Shown: positions 1-6,227 of the stretch, in pieces
Layout of the letters: each line of letters begins with the position of its first letter
Position numbering within the stretch: the first letter of the stretch is position 1
Source of the DNA: CAZPEV01 sp964585635
GTDB taxonomy: Bacteria > Zixibacteria > MSB-5A5 > GN15 > JAAZOE01
DNA length: 17,592 nucleotides
Direction: 5' to 3'
Assembly (NCBI GenBank): GCA_964585635.1
Contig: CAZPEV010000056.1
Location: 1 to 17,592, forward strand
Notes under the pieces: generated by a model
The model's database searches: none
Seen by the model: only the letters and a program-made list of their open reading frames with translations
What the model was told of the DNA's origin: nothing
Position numbers and translations under genes: made by a program

Positions 1-16
1 AGTGCGCCGTCCCCTT

Positions 17-73
17 GCGGCGGACCGCTACCCTTAGGCGGCGTCCTGTGCGCGGTCCGCCTGCGGCGGATCC
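17..73. repeat. REP-like GC-rich palindrome at the window edge
   Basis: A perfect small hairpin TCCGCC-TGC-GGCGGA lies at 56-70. The ten bases GGCGGACCGC at 19-28 are also the exact reverse complement of GCGGTCCGCC at 52-61, so a longer stem is possible. There is no T-tract, so it is not a classical intrinsic terminator. It sits just downstream of the leftward small ORF at 93-209 and could be an RNA 3'-end structure or a dispersed REP-type unit. One copy in the window cannot settle which. Confidence 0.4.
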
Positions 74-92
74 TCGTCCGCTGCGAAAAGCT

Positions 93-209
93 CTATTGCT
101 CGCCGATGATGCGAGTGAAGATCGCCAGCGTCGGCTTGCGGAAAAAGGCAATGATGGTCGACGTCAACGCCGCCACGACGAGCGTAACCAGAAGCAGCAC
201 CAAGAACAT
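93..209 (-). CDS. Possible 38-aa single-pass membrane peptide
   Basis: This short leftward ORF begins with ATG at 209 and ends with TAG at 93-95. It encodes 38 residues. Residues 2-22 are almost entirely hydrophobic (starting MFLVLLLVTLVVAALTS) and are followed by a positively charged segment (FRKP), as expected for one membrane helix with a cytoplasmic tail. An AAGG stretch about nine bases upstream could be the ribosome binding site. It starts 22 bases after the stop of the cupin gene on the same strand, so the two could be co-transcribed. No family is recognised. Support is the hydrophobic pattern, spacing and strand only. It could also be a chance ORF. Confidence 0.42.
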   Translation of the reverse strand: MFLVLLLVTLVVAALTSTIIAFFRKPTLAIFTRIIGEQ

Positions 210-231
210 GACTCAACCTTCTGTACTTAAT

Positions 232-579
232 TCAAGATTCGCCGCGCCTCGGCACGATGCAGATCATGACGAAATCATCACTTCCCTGATTGGAATACTG
301 ATGGGTGGTGTTGAGCGGCACGACGGCAAACGAGCCGGCCGTCAGGACGTTTCGCTTTCCCTCGACCTCCAGCGTGCCGGTTCCGGAGATGACGTAATTG
401 AAATGCTCCCAGTCGTGGCTATGACGGGGTGTATGTCCGCCGGGGCGCAGGGTGAACACCCGCAAGACATGATCTTTCCATCCCTGATCCGGTCCGATGG
501 GAACCTGTTTGAGCACATGCTTGATCCCCTCGCCGGTGATTTCCTTCTTTTCGATTTCATCCAGGTGCTTTATGAACAT
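232..579 (-). CDS. Small single-domain cupin protein
   Basis: A 115-residue protein that is essentially one cupin beta-barrel. Cupin motif 1 is seen at residues 47-66 (GGHTPRHSHDWEHFNYVISG), with likely metal ligands His53, His55 and Glu58. Motif 2 is at residues 82-97 (GSFAVVPLNTTHQYSN), giving the fourth ligand His93. A metal-binding barrel is therefore expected, but the substrate is unknown; such proteins include isomerases, dioxygenases and small-molecule sensors. The ATG at 579 is preferred over an upstream ATG at 615 because GGAGG (585-589) sits five bases before it and homology starts here. No signal peptide, so cytoplasmic. It lies downstream of the dnaN terminator, and a possible membrane peptide follows it. 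Confidence 0.85.
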   Translation of the reverse strand: MFIKHLDEIEKKEITGEGIKHVLKQVPIGPDQGWKDHVLRVFTLRPGGHTPRHSHDWEHFNYVISGTGTLEVEGKRNVLTAGSFAVVPLNTTHQYSNQGSDDFVMICIVPRRGES

Positions 580-676
580 CGTTTCCTCCGTCTTCGTGTC
601 ATCGCTGAAGATCAACGTCGCTTATTGGAAAGAACCGTTTCCGGTGCGGCGCGGTTCCCGGCGCCGGGCGCCTGCG

Positions 677-707
677 AAAACGCCCCCGCGGAAAACCGGC
701 GGGGGCG
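677..707 (-). terminator. Intrinsic terminator downstream of dnaN
   Basis: A nine-base-pair GC stem (CGCCCCCGC at 681-689 against GCGGGGGCG at 699-707) closes a GGAAAACCG loop. On the minus strand it is followed by TTTT (677-680). Its position 37 bases after the dnaN stop, with the T-run on the leftward side, fits termination of dnaN. The T-run is short, so read-through into the cupin gene is possible. Confidence 0.7.
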
Positions 708-743
708 CGGGGGCAAGGGTCTATTCAGATCCTGCCGCGGCCG

Positions 744-1856
744 TTACTCGGTCAGCCGGAGCGGCATCAGCAGGCAGATGAAATCCTCCTTGGGGGTGTC
801 GGCGGCATACATGATGCCGGCCGAAACGGGATTGGACAGCTCAAAGACGACCTCACTGCCCTCGATCCGGCTTAAGATGTCGTTCACGTACCCGGCGTTG
901 TATCCGATTTCCATCGGCTCGCCCTTGTATTCGCAGGTCAGCGTCTCGCGGGCCTCGCCGCCGACGTCGGTGTTGGTCGTCGACAGGGTGACGCTGTTGC
1001 CCTTGATCGAGAACTTGACCTGATGGGTCAGGGAGTTCGACAGAATCGCCACCCGGCGGACGGCGGCATAGAGATCATCCTTGCCGACGGCGAGATGCTT
1101 GTCGGTGCTGGCCGGCACGACGGCGCCATAATTGGGATAGGGACCTTCGATCAGGCGGGAACTGATGACGATCTCTCCCAGATTGAAGACGATCCGGTTT
1201 TCCTCGAAGATCACACCCACGGTACTGACGCCGGAGCCGATAAAGCGCGGGATCAAATCCAACACCTTGGGCGGGATGATGACGTCCTCGTTCAACCCCT
1301 TCAGGGTGGTATTATCGACCGCCACGCGGGACAGGCGATGGCCATCGGTGGCGACCATTACCATTCGTTCCCCTTTGGTCTGCCACAGAACGCCGTTAAG
1401 GGCCGGACGGGTCTCATCTCGCGAGCAGGCAAAGGTGGTGCGCTTGATCATGGTGCCAAGCACTTCCGCATCCAGCGTTATCTGCTTCTTCAGGTTGACG
1501 GTGGGCAGCTCCGGAAATTCTTCCGGAGACACGCCGCCGATTTTATAGTTTCCGTTGGGAACCTTGATTTCAATCCGATTCGTCGTCCCTTCAAAGGCAA
1601 TATCCGTCTCCGGCAACTCTTTAATAATATCAAACAGCATTCGCCCCGGAACCACCCCCGAACCTTTGCGGCTTACCTCAGCATCAAACGTTGCGGTAAT
1701 GGTCACGTCAAGGTCGGTGGCCGATAGTTTGAGTTTGGATTCCAAGGCTTCCATGAGAATATTGGACAAGATGGGAAGGGTCGACTTGGCCGGTACGACT
1801 GTGAGGACCGCCTGGAGATACTGCGTCAACCGGGATTTGGGAATCGAAAACTTCAT
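744..1856 (-). CDS. dnaN: DNA polymerase III beta subunit (sliding clamp)
   Basis: A 370-residue protein, the normal length for the bacterial beta clamp, which forms a ring-shaped dimer on DNA and tethers the replicative polymerase. The sequence begins MKFSIPKSRLTQYLQAV and holds three clamp domains of about 120 residues each. Recognisable landmarks are LPILSNILMEA near the N-terminus, TRPALNGVLW and ATDGHRLS in the second domain, and the typical C-terminal end MPLRL. The ATG at 1856 is chosen because AAGGAG lies about eight bases upstream and homology begins there; the frame stays open to an ATG at 1931 that would add 25 atypical residues. It lies downstream of dnaA on the same strand, the classical dnaA-dnaN order, with a 279-base spacer holding an inverted repeat. 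Confidence 0.97.
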   Translation of the reverse strand: MKFSIPKSRLTQYLQAVLTVVPAKSTLPILSNILMEALESKLKLSATDLDVTITATFDAEVSRKGSGVVPGRMLFDIIKELPETDIAFEGTTNRIEIKVPNGNYKIGGVSPEEFPELPTVNLKKQITLDAEVLGTMIKRTTFACSRDETRPALNGVLWQTKGERMVMVATDGHRLSRVAVDNTTLKGLNEDVIIPPKVLDLIPRFIGSGVSTVGVIFEENRIVFNLGEIVISSRLIEGPYPNYGAVVPASTDKHLAVGKDDLYAAVRRVAILSNSLTHQVKFSIKGNSVTLSTTNTDVGGEARETLTCEYKGEPMEIGYNAGYVNDILSRIEGSEVVFELSNPVSAGIMYAADTPKEDFICLLMPLRLTE

Positions 1857-2135
1857 GAATGTGCTCCTTACGAGAAAGTCCTTCACATAATTCTTATTAT
1901 TGTATTCCTTGAAGAATAAAAGGAATAACAATAATAATCACGGTGAAGTTGTTGATAGCCGGTTTTTTATAACCTTAACCCTTTGATTTATCTGTACTTA
2001 CCTAAACAGTAAAGGATACCCCGTTGTTAAAAGGATTGTCAATATCTCTTTTGATTGCGGGGGTTGATACACATATTGACAGCATCTTCGGTTGATCGTC
2101 AGGCTATCCACGCATCCATCCCCTGGCTGTCCACA
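1857..2135. other. dnaA-dnaN spacer, AT-rich, candidate part of oriC
   Basis: No gene is seen in these 279 bases. About 1885-2060 is much more AT-rich than the surroundings, as expected of a DNA-unwinding element. DnaA-box-like nonamers (consensus TTATCCACA) occur at 1950-1958 (CTATCAACA on the minus strand), 2104-2112 (CTATCCACG) and 2127-2135 (CTGTCCACA, touching the dnaA stop). Each matches at seven of nine positions, so none is decisive alone. An inverted repeat occupies 1894-1937. Established knowledge is that bacterial origins often lie beside dnaA, either in this spacer or upstream of dnaA. Assignment as origin is inference. Confidence 0.5.
1894..1937. repeat. Large AT-rich inverted repeat in the dnaN leader
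   Basis: The left arm TTATTATTGTATTCCTT (1894-1910) and right arm AAGGAATAACAATAATAA (1920-1937) are reverse complements except for one bulged base, around a nine-base spacer. It lies 38-81 bases upstream of the dnaN start. It has no GC core or trailing T-run, so a terminator is unlikely. A binding site for an initiation or regulatory protein, a cruciform in the origin, or an mRNA leader structure are all possible. Confidence 0.7.
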
Positions 2136-3503
2136 TCATCGTGTCAGGTTACGTTTAATGGTCTCGACGCGCTGGCGAAATTCAGGATCGGTCGTCATCA
2201 TCTTTTCAACAAGGCTGCAGGCATGAATAACGGTGGAATGGTCGCGGCCGCCATAGGCCTCACCGATCGATTTGAGGGAGCCCTTGGTCAACAAGCGGGT
2301 CAGATACATGGCCACCTGTCGGGCCAGCGCGACGGTCTGCGTCTTCTTCTTGGCGGTCAGCATGTCGACCTCGATGCCGAAGCTGTCGGCCGCCTGACGC
2401 TTGATGTTTTGGACGGAGATCGGGGGGCGACGCGTGCCAAAGGTGTCGGACAGAACGGCGATGGCGTTTTCCAGCGTGATTTCCTTGCCGCGCAGGGAGG
2501 CATAGGCCAAGAGGCGGATGAGCGAACCCTCCAGCTCGCGGATGTTGCTGGTAACGGAGTTGGCGATATAGGAAATGATATCCTCGGCGATGATGATATT
2601 TTCCGCCTCGATCTTGCGCTGAAGGATGGCGGTGCGGGTCTCGAGGTCGGGAGGCTGAATATCGGTCACCAGGCCCCAGGAGAATCGCGACAGCAGCCGT
2701 TCCTCCAATCCTTTGATGTCTTTGGGGGCCCGGTCGGACGACAGGACGATTTGCTTGCCGACGTTGTAAAGGGCGTTGAAGGTGTGGAAGAACTGCTCCT
2801 GGGTCGACTCTTTGCCGGCGAAGAACTGCGTGTCATCGATCAGCAGCACATCGACGTTGCGATAGAGGTTGATGAAATCGGTGGTGGTGTTGCTGGAGAT
2901 GGAATTGATGAAGTCGGACGTGAATTTTTCCGAGGTGGCGTAAATAACCCGTTTGGCGGGGTTGGATTTCATAATATGGCACCCAAGGGCCTGCAGCTGG
3001 TGGTGCTTGCCCAGCCCGACCCCGCGTTATTTATACCGCGGTTTATAGTTGGGCGGGCGGGGCCCCCCGCCCACGGCCATGGCGGCGGCATAAGGAAATT
3101 CGTTGAAGTTCCCGACCACCAGATTATCAAACGTGTAACGCTCGTTGAGCATGCCGGATATCCCCCTGCTTTCGGTGGCCGGTCGCTGTGGTCCAGAAGG
3201 TATGATGGGGAGGCGCGTCAGGTCCAGCTCCGTCTGGGATTGTTCCTCATGGTTGACAAGAAAATCATACGGCAAATCCTCCCCGCAGGCTTGGCGTAGG
3301 GCCTCCGCGATCAGGTCACAATAATGTTCGCCAATCCATTCGGCGACAAAGCGATTGGGAACAACGATATGAATGCCGCCGTTGCCGTTGGAAATTCCGG
3401 TAGTATGTTTCAGCCAGGTGGCGTAGGACTGCTTCTTTATTCGGTGTGATATATAAATGAGGCAGTCATTCCAAACCTTACCGTGGTCCTGGATGTCGGC
3501 CAT
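2136..3503 (-). CDS. dnaA: Chromosomal replication initiator DnaA, interrupted by an in-frame stop
   Basis: A single frame of 455 codons, normal DnaA length. Residues 1-83 match the N-terminal domain (helicase-loader binding, KQSYATWLK), 84-115 form a linker, about 120-345 the AAA+ ATPase, and 360-455 the DNA-binding domain with the signature GGRDHSTVIHA. Walker B is LLIDDTQFF and IRELEGSLIRL is also typical. Codon 159 (3027-3029) is TAA, where the family has Tyr of 'NPLFIYGGVGLGKTH'. Codons near it read K, R, Y, K, stop, R for the usual N, L, F, I, Y, G, and after GVGLGK the usual T and L are H and Q. The frame is not shifted. Because DnaA is essential and both halves are well conserved, a consensus error is likelier than a true pseudogene. 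GAGGGG nine bases upstream supports ATG 3503. Confidence 0.93.
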
Positions 3504-3800
3504 GATCCATTACCCCTCACACACGCTATTTCCACACGAGGTGTTGATAGGCGGTTGACCCTTTCCTGTTATCTCTCAATGGCTTGCGCGAACAGAACTG
3601 AGCCCAACAGGAAGTTGTCCACATTTTCGCATCAGATTTTCCGCCTGGAAGTCATTGTCCGAAAGGACAGTCCTAGCCCCACCGGAAGTTGTCAACACCC
3701 TGTTAACATATTATCGTCCATTGAGTTTCTGTCGCCAAATTATCAGGAGCGAAGGAGGCTGTCAAGAAGCGAAGTGCAGATTTATTTGGCGGGAAAGGTA
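3504..3800. other. Region upstream of dnaA with DnaA-box-like sites, candidate oriC
   Basis: No convincing gene. Box-like nonamers: ATTTCCACA at 3528-3536, TGTTGATAG (CTATCAACA on the minus strand) at 3542-3550, TTGTCCACA at 3615-3623 (eight of nine matches to TTATCCACA) and TTGTCAACA at 3689-3697. The last two sit inside a repeated 14-mer, GGAAGTTGTCCACA at 3610-3623 and GGAAGTTGTCAACA at 3684-3697. An AT-rich patch with the palindrome TGTTAACA follows near 3701-3715. The dnaA promoter must also lie here, so DnaA autoregulation is possible. The candidate boxes on both sides of dnaA suggest a bipartite origin, but this is inference. Confidence 0.5.
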
Positions 3801-4043
3801 ATCGATTTTGAGCGGTGGGGTTACGGCGACATTTTTTCTCTGGTGAGGGTCGTTAAATACTTCGCCGAAATCCCGCAAAACAGACGACGGTTGATAATCG
3901 TATTGAAGCCAAAAGGTAAACGGAATACCGTCAGGTGATGACCAGGCCGGTATTTTGTCGAGGGGACGCAATTGCTGGAAATGTGGTCGATATTGTGTAA
4001 TGACGTGTCACGGCGATGCGAGGGCAAGATCTTCCTGATGATT
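3801..4043. other. Intergenic stretch with no recognised feature
   Basis: Open frames cross this stretch on both strands, but their products have no recognisable domain, no ribosome binding site and odd composition. I see no RNA gene, promoter with clear boxes or repeat. It may form the right flank of the origin. Confidence 0.4.
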
Positions 4044-4083
4044 AAAAGACGGCAGACTCCGAGCGCGTCGTCCGGAGCCTGCC
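4044..4083 (-). terminator. Intrinsic terminator of the Rrf2-family gene
   Basis: A two-part stem: GGCAG/CTGCC (4051-4055 with 4079-4083) and CTCCG/CGGAG (4057-4061 with 4073-4077), interrupted by one A-C mismatch. On the minus strand it is followed by GTCTTTTAATC (T-run at 4044-4047). It starts 25 bases after the stop of the leftward gene ending at 4109, as expected of its terminator. Confidence 0.75.
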
Positions 4084-4108
4084 GGTCATGCCTTTCATAG
4101 GCCAACGA

Positions 4109-4513
4109 TTATTTCTTCTTTTTCGATTTCAGATCCGTCAACGCCACCTTGGCAAATTCCACCTTCATGGCGTCTTGAGCCTTCTTGTACACTTTTTGCA
4201 GTTTACAATCAGGCTCATGCTGGCAGTCAATCGGACCCTTGATGCAGTCATAAAGGAAAACCGTGCCCTGGATGGCTTCGAGAATTTCCAGGAGCTTGAT
4301 TTTCTCCGGGGGCCGCGACAGGCGCACGCCGCCGCCATAGCCCCGCACTGAACGGACCAGGCCGGCCCGCGACAGGTCGGACAGGATTTGCGGCAAAAAT
4401 TTTCCGGGAATATCCTGCGCCTGAGCGATGGCTTCTGAGGTGGAGAAATAATCCTTTGCCTCCGAAAGCTGCCACAAGGCGCGAATGGCATACTCGGTAC
4501 GATTGTTTATCAC
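4109..4513 (-). CDS. Rrf2-family transcriptional regulator with Fe-S-type cysteines
   Basis: A 134-residue regulator of the Rrf2/IscR family. The N-terminal winged helix-turn-helix is clear (NNRTEYAIRALWQLSEA, then IPGKFLPQILSDLSRAGLVRS and RGYGGGVRLSRPPEKI). Three cysteines at residues 90, 97 and 103 (DCIKGPIDCQHEPDC) match the place where IscR and relatives ligate an iron-sulfur cluster, so iron, redox or nitric-oxide sensing is likely; the target genes are not visible. The GTG at 4513 is chosen because GGAGGA lies six bases before it and the family begins at this point; an ATG at 4588 would add 25 atypical residues. The C-terminus is lysine-rich (KSKKKK). No isc or suf genes are nearby. 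Palindromes upstream suggest autoregulation. Confidence 0.9.
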   Translation of the reverse strand: MINNRTEYAIRALWQLSEAKDYFSTSEAIAQAQDIPGKFLPQILSDLSRAGLVRSVRGYGGGVRLSRPPEKIKLLEILEAIQGTVFLYDCIKGPIDCQHEPDCKLQKVYKKAQDAMKVEFAKVALTDLKSKKKK

Positions 4514-4576
4514 AATGACTCCTCCGTTTGGGGATTGATGGTATCGAAATAAGAATGCCGGTACGCCGGTGAGATC

Positions 4577-4651
4577 GGATGGCTCCATCCCGTCGGCGAG
4601 AGGGTCACGGCGGGCGAATGGGCCGTGACCGTTAATAGCATAATTCTGCTA
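4577..4651. promoter_or_regulatory. Cluster of palindromes upstream of the Rrf2-family gene
   Basis: Three inverted repeats are packed here: GGATGG-CT-CCATCC at 4577-4590, GGTCACGGC (4603-4611) with GCCGTGACC (4622-4630) around ten bases, and TAGCA-TAATTC-TGCTA at 4636-4651. The gap between the two divergent genes runs from 4514 to 4890. Rrf2 proteins bind as dimers to dyad sites and often repress their own gene, so one of these may be its operator. No clear promoter boxes were found for the leftward gene. Confidence 0.4.
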
Positions 4652-4824
4652 AAACCGGTTATCATAGAAGAGGATGATACAATAATTCCAGCCCGATGTA
4701 AAGAATATTTTTCACAAATATCATTAGGTTGCCCCATGATCTGCCCCGGGTCGCCGCGAAACCGATTAGACGACAAGGGGATGACGGCCCCAGCCGGAGC
4801 CGCGAGGCGGGGCGCAGAATCGGC

Positions 4825-4852
4825 TTGACAATCCGGCTGAATTGACTACATT
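4825..4852 (+). promoter_or_regulatory. Sigma-70-type promoter for the pth-ribosomal protein operon
   Basis: A perfect -35 box TTGACA (4825-4830) is followed after 16 bases by TACATT (4847-4852), giving a start near 4860 and a leader of about 30 bases before the GTG of pth. This is the only good promoter seen ahead of the rightward operon. Confidence 0.6.
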
Positions 4853-4890
4853 GGCTGACCGCCGATGGTCGGCAGGTTCGGGAATGAGCG

Positions 4891-5490
4891 GTGATTAAGA
4901 TCGTGTGTGGTCTGGGTAATCCGGGGACGCCTTACCGGCATACCCGTCATAATCTCGGTTTTGACGTGATCGACCATTTGCGAAGCCGCCTCATAGTGGA
5001 AGAGGCGGGCGGCGAGGCCGGGTACGAGTTTGTGACCGGCCTGATCGGATCCGAGCGGGTTCATCTGATGAAACCGCTGGCCTATGTGAACCGATCGGGC
5101 CTGGCGGTTGACCAGGCCCTGCAGCGCTTTAAGGCGGAGATCACGGAGCTCTTTGTCATATGTGACGATTTCAATCTTCCGCTGGGGAAAATTCGTATCC
5201 GCCCGGCCGGATCGTCGGGAGGCCATCATGGGCTGGCCTCCATAATCGCGGCCACGGACCGGCGCGACTTCCCGCGACTGCGGGCCGGCATCGGTCCCTT
5301 GCCGGAGGAGGCGGTGGCTGATCGGACCCTGATTCCCCGGTTCGTCCTGGGGCAATTTCCGGCGGCGGCGGCTGAAATCGCAGAAAAAATGGTATCGCTG
5401 GCGGCGGCCGCGGTGGTGGAGGTTATCACCGGCGGTCTGGAGCGGGCGATCCGTACATATTCGAGTGCCAACCCTACTCCGGAGCGATGA
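4891..5490 (+). CDS. pth: Peptidyl-tRNA hydrolase
   Basis: A 199-residue Pth, which frees tRNA from peptidyl-tRNA that has dropped off the ribosome. The start is GTG at 4891 with a weak ribosome binding site; homology begins at once (IKIVCGLGNPGTPYRHTRHN). Active-site residues known from E. coli Pth are found as Asn10, the catalytic His20, Asn67 (KPLAYVNRSG) and Asp92 (CDDFNLPLG). The position of E. coli Asn114 (usual motif GGHNG) is His113 here (GGHHGLAS), a variation worth noting, though the fold and the catalytic histidine are intact. The C-terminal 15 residues are not conserved. It is first in an operon with rpsF (37-base gap), a common arrangement linking translation quality control with ribosomal proteins. 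Confidence 0.95.
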   Translation: MIKIVCGLGNPGTPYRHTRHNLGFDVIDHLRSRLIVEEAGGEAGYEFVTGLIGSERVHLMKPLAYVNRSGLAVDQALQRFKAEITELFVICDDFNLPLGKIRIRPAGSSGGHHGLASIIAATDRRDFPRLRAGIGPLPEEAVADRTLIPRFVLGQFPAAAAEIAEKMVSLAAAAVVEVITGGLERAIRTYSSANPTPER

Positions 5491-5527
5491 GCGCCGGGGT
5501 CGTTAACGTCCGAAGGGAGGTGTCAGA

Positions 5528-5938
5528 GTGTCTGTCTACGATTGTACTTTCATTCTTAATTCCCAGTTAGACGAAACCGGCCTGGAGGGTCAGATCACGG
5601 CCGCCAAGGAGCTGGTTCAGCGGCACGGCGGTAAGATCGTCAGCGACAACCGCATTGGGCTGCGCCGACTGGCGTATGAGATCCAGAAGATGACCCAGGG
5701 ATATTATGTCAGCCTGGTGTTCGACGGGACCGGCGAGGCGGTTCGCGAGCTGGAGCGGTCATTCCGGATGAATGAAGACTGCCTTCGATTCCTGACCTGT
5801 CTCTTTCAGGAATTCAGTCCCCGGGATGAGAGAATTCTGGGCCGGCCGATGCGGTCGGGAGGGTATCGCGGGCGGCGGTTCGACCGCGGCGATTCGTTCG
5901 AGCGGCATGACAGCGGCTGGAGCGGCGACGAGGAGTAG
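5528..5938 (+). CDS. rpsF: Small ribosomal subunit protein bS6
   Basis: A 136-residue S6 protein of the 30S platform, where it pairs with S18. Residues 1-98 are the S6 ferredoxin-like domain (YDCTFIL at the start, LRRLAYEIQKMTQGYYVSL, and FRMNEDCLRFLT). A 38-residue C-terminal tail rich in Arg, Gly and acidic residues follows (GGYRGRRFDRGDSFERHD); such tails vary between species. The GTG start at 5528 is supported by GGGAGG about eight bases upstream. It lies between pth and rpsR. The ssb gene that often separates rpsF and rpsR is absent: the 51-base gap holds no ORF of note. Confidence 0.95.
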   Translation: MSVYDCTFILNSQLDETGLEGQITAAKELVQRHGGKIVSDNRIGLRRLAYEIQKMTQGYYVSLVFDGTGEAVRELERSFRMNEDCLRFLTCLFQEFSPRDERILGRPMRSGGYRGRRFDRGDSFERHDSGWSGDEE

Positions 5939-5989
5939 GCCGTCCGATGGGCCTTATTCCGAAGCATTCTACGGGAAGGATATTGAGGT

Positions 5990-6214
5990 ATGGAACGGAA
6001 GAAGAAACGGCACTGCCGTTTTTGTGAAAACAAGATCACCGATATCGATTATCGGGATGAGCGTTTGCTGCGGCGCTTTGTCACCGAGCGGGGCAAGATC
6101 ATCCCGCGCCGGATTTCCGGCAGTTGCGCCCATCATCAGCGGATGCTGACGACGGCCATCAAGCGGGCCCGGCATCTGGCCATTTTGCCGTACACGGCGG
6201 AAACGTTCAAGTAG
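5990..6214 (+). CDS. rpsR: Small ribosomal subunit protein bS18, zinc-binding (C+) form
   Basis: A 74-residue S18 protein, full length, binding 16S rRNA with S6. Recognised by DIDYRDERLLRRFVTERGKI and the C-terminal AIKRARHLAILPYT. Cys9, Cys12, Cys46 and His49 (CRFC and CAHHQ) form the metal-ligand pattern of the C+ type of S18 paralogue, while many bacteria have the C- type lacking these ligands. Zinc-free paralogues are in some species made under zinc starvation, but none is seen in this window. The ATG at 5990 is preceded by GAGG with a short spacer. Member of the pth-rplI operon. Confidence 0.95.
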   Translation: MERKKKRHCRFCENKITDIDYRDERLLRRFVTERGKIIPRRISGSCAHHQRMLTTAIKRARHLAILPYTAETFK

Positions 6215-6227
6215 CAGGGCCATCAGC

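Noticed and set aside
106..1023. 305-codon rightward frame across cupin and dnaN 3' end
   Set aside because: Antisense to two well-supported genes, with no domain and a mixed composition; a shadow of high GC content.
2055..3299. 414-codon rightward frame antisense to dnaA
   Set aside because: The minus strand encodes clear DnaA domains. The plus-strand product is rich in Gly, Asp and Val, typical of an antisense shadow.
3483..3938. 151-codon rightward frame upstream of dnaA
   Set aside because: No ribosome binding site, no recognisable domain, and it covers DnaA-box-like sites and non-coding-looking sequence.
4625..4828. 67-codon rightward frame between the Rrf2-family gene and pth
   Set aside because: No ribosome binding site and low-quality composition; it runs over regulatory palindromes and ends at the pth promoter.
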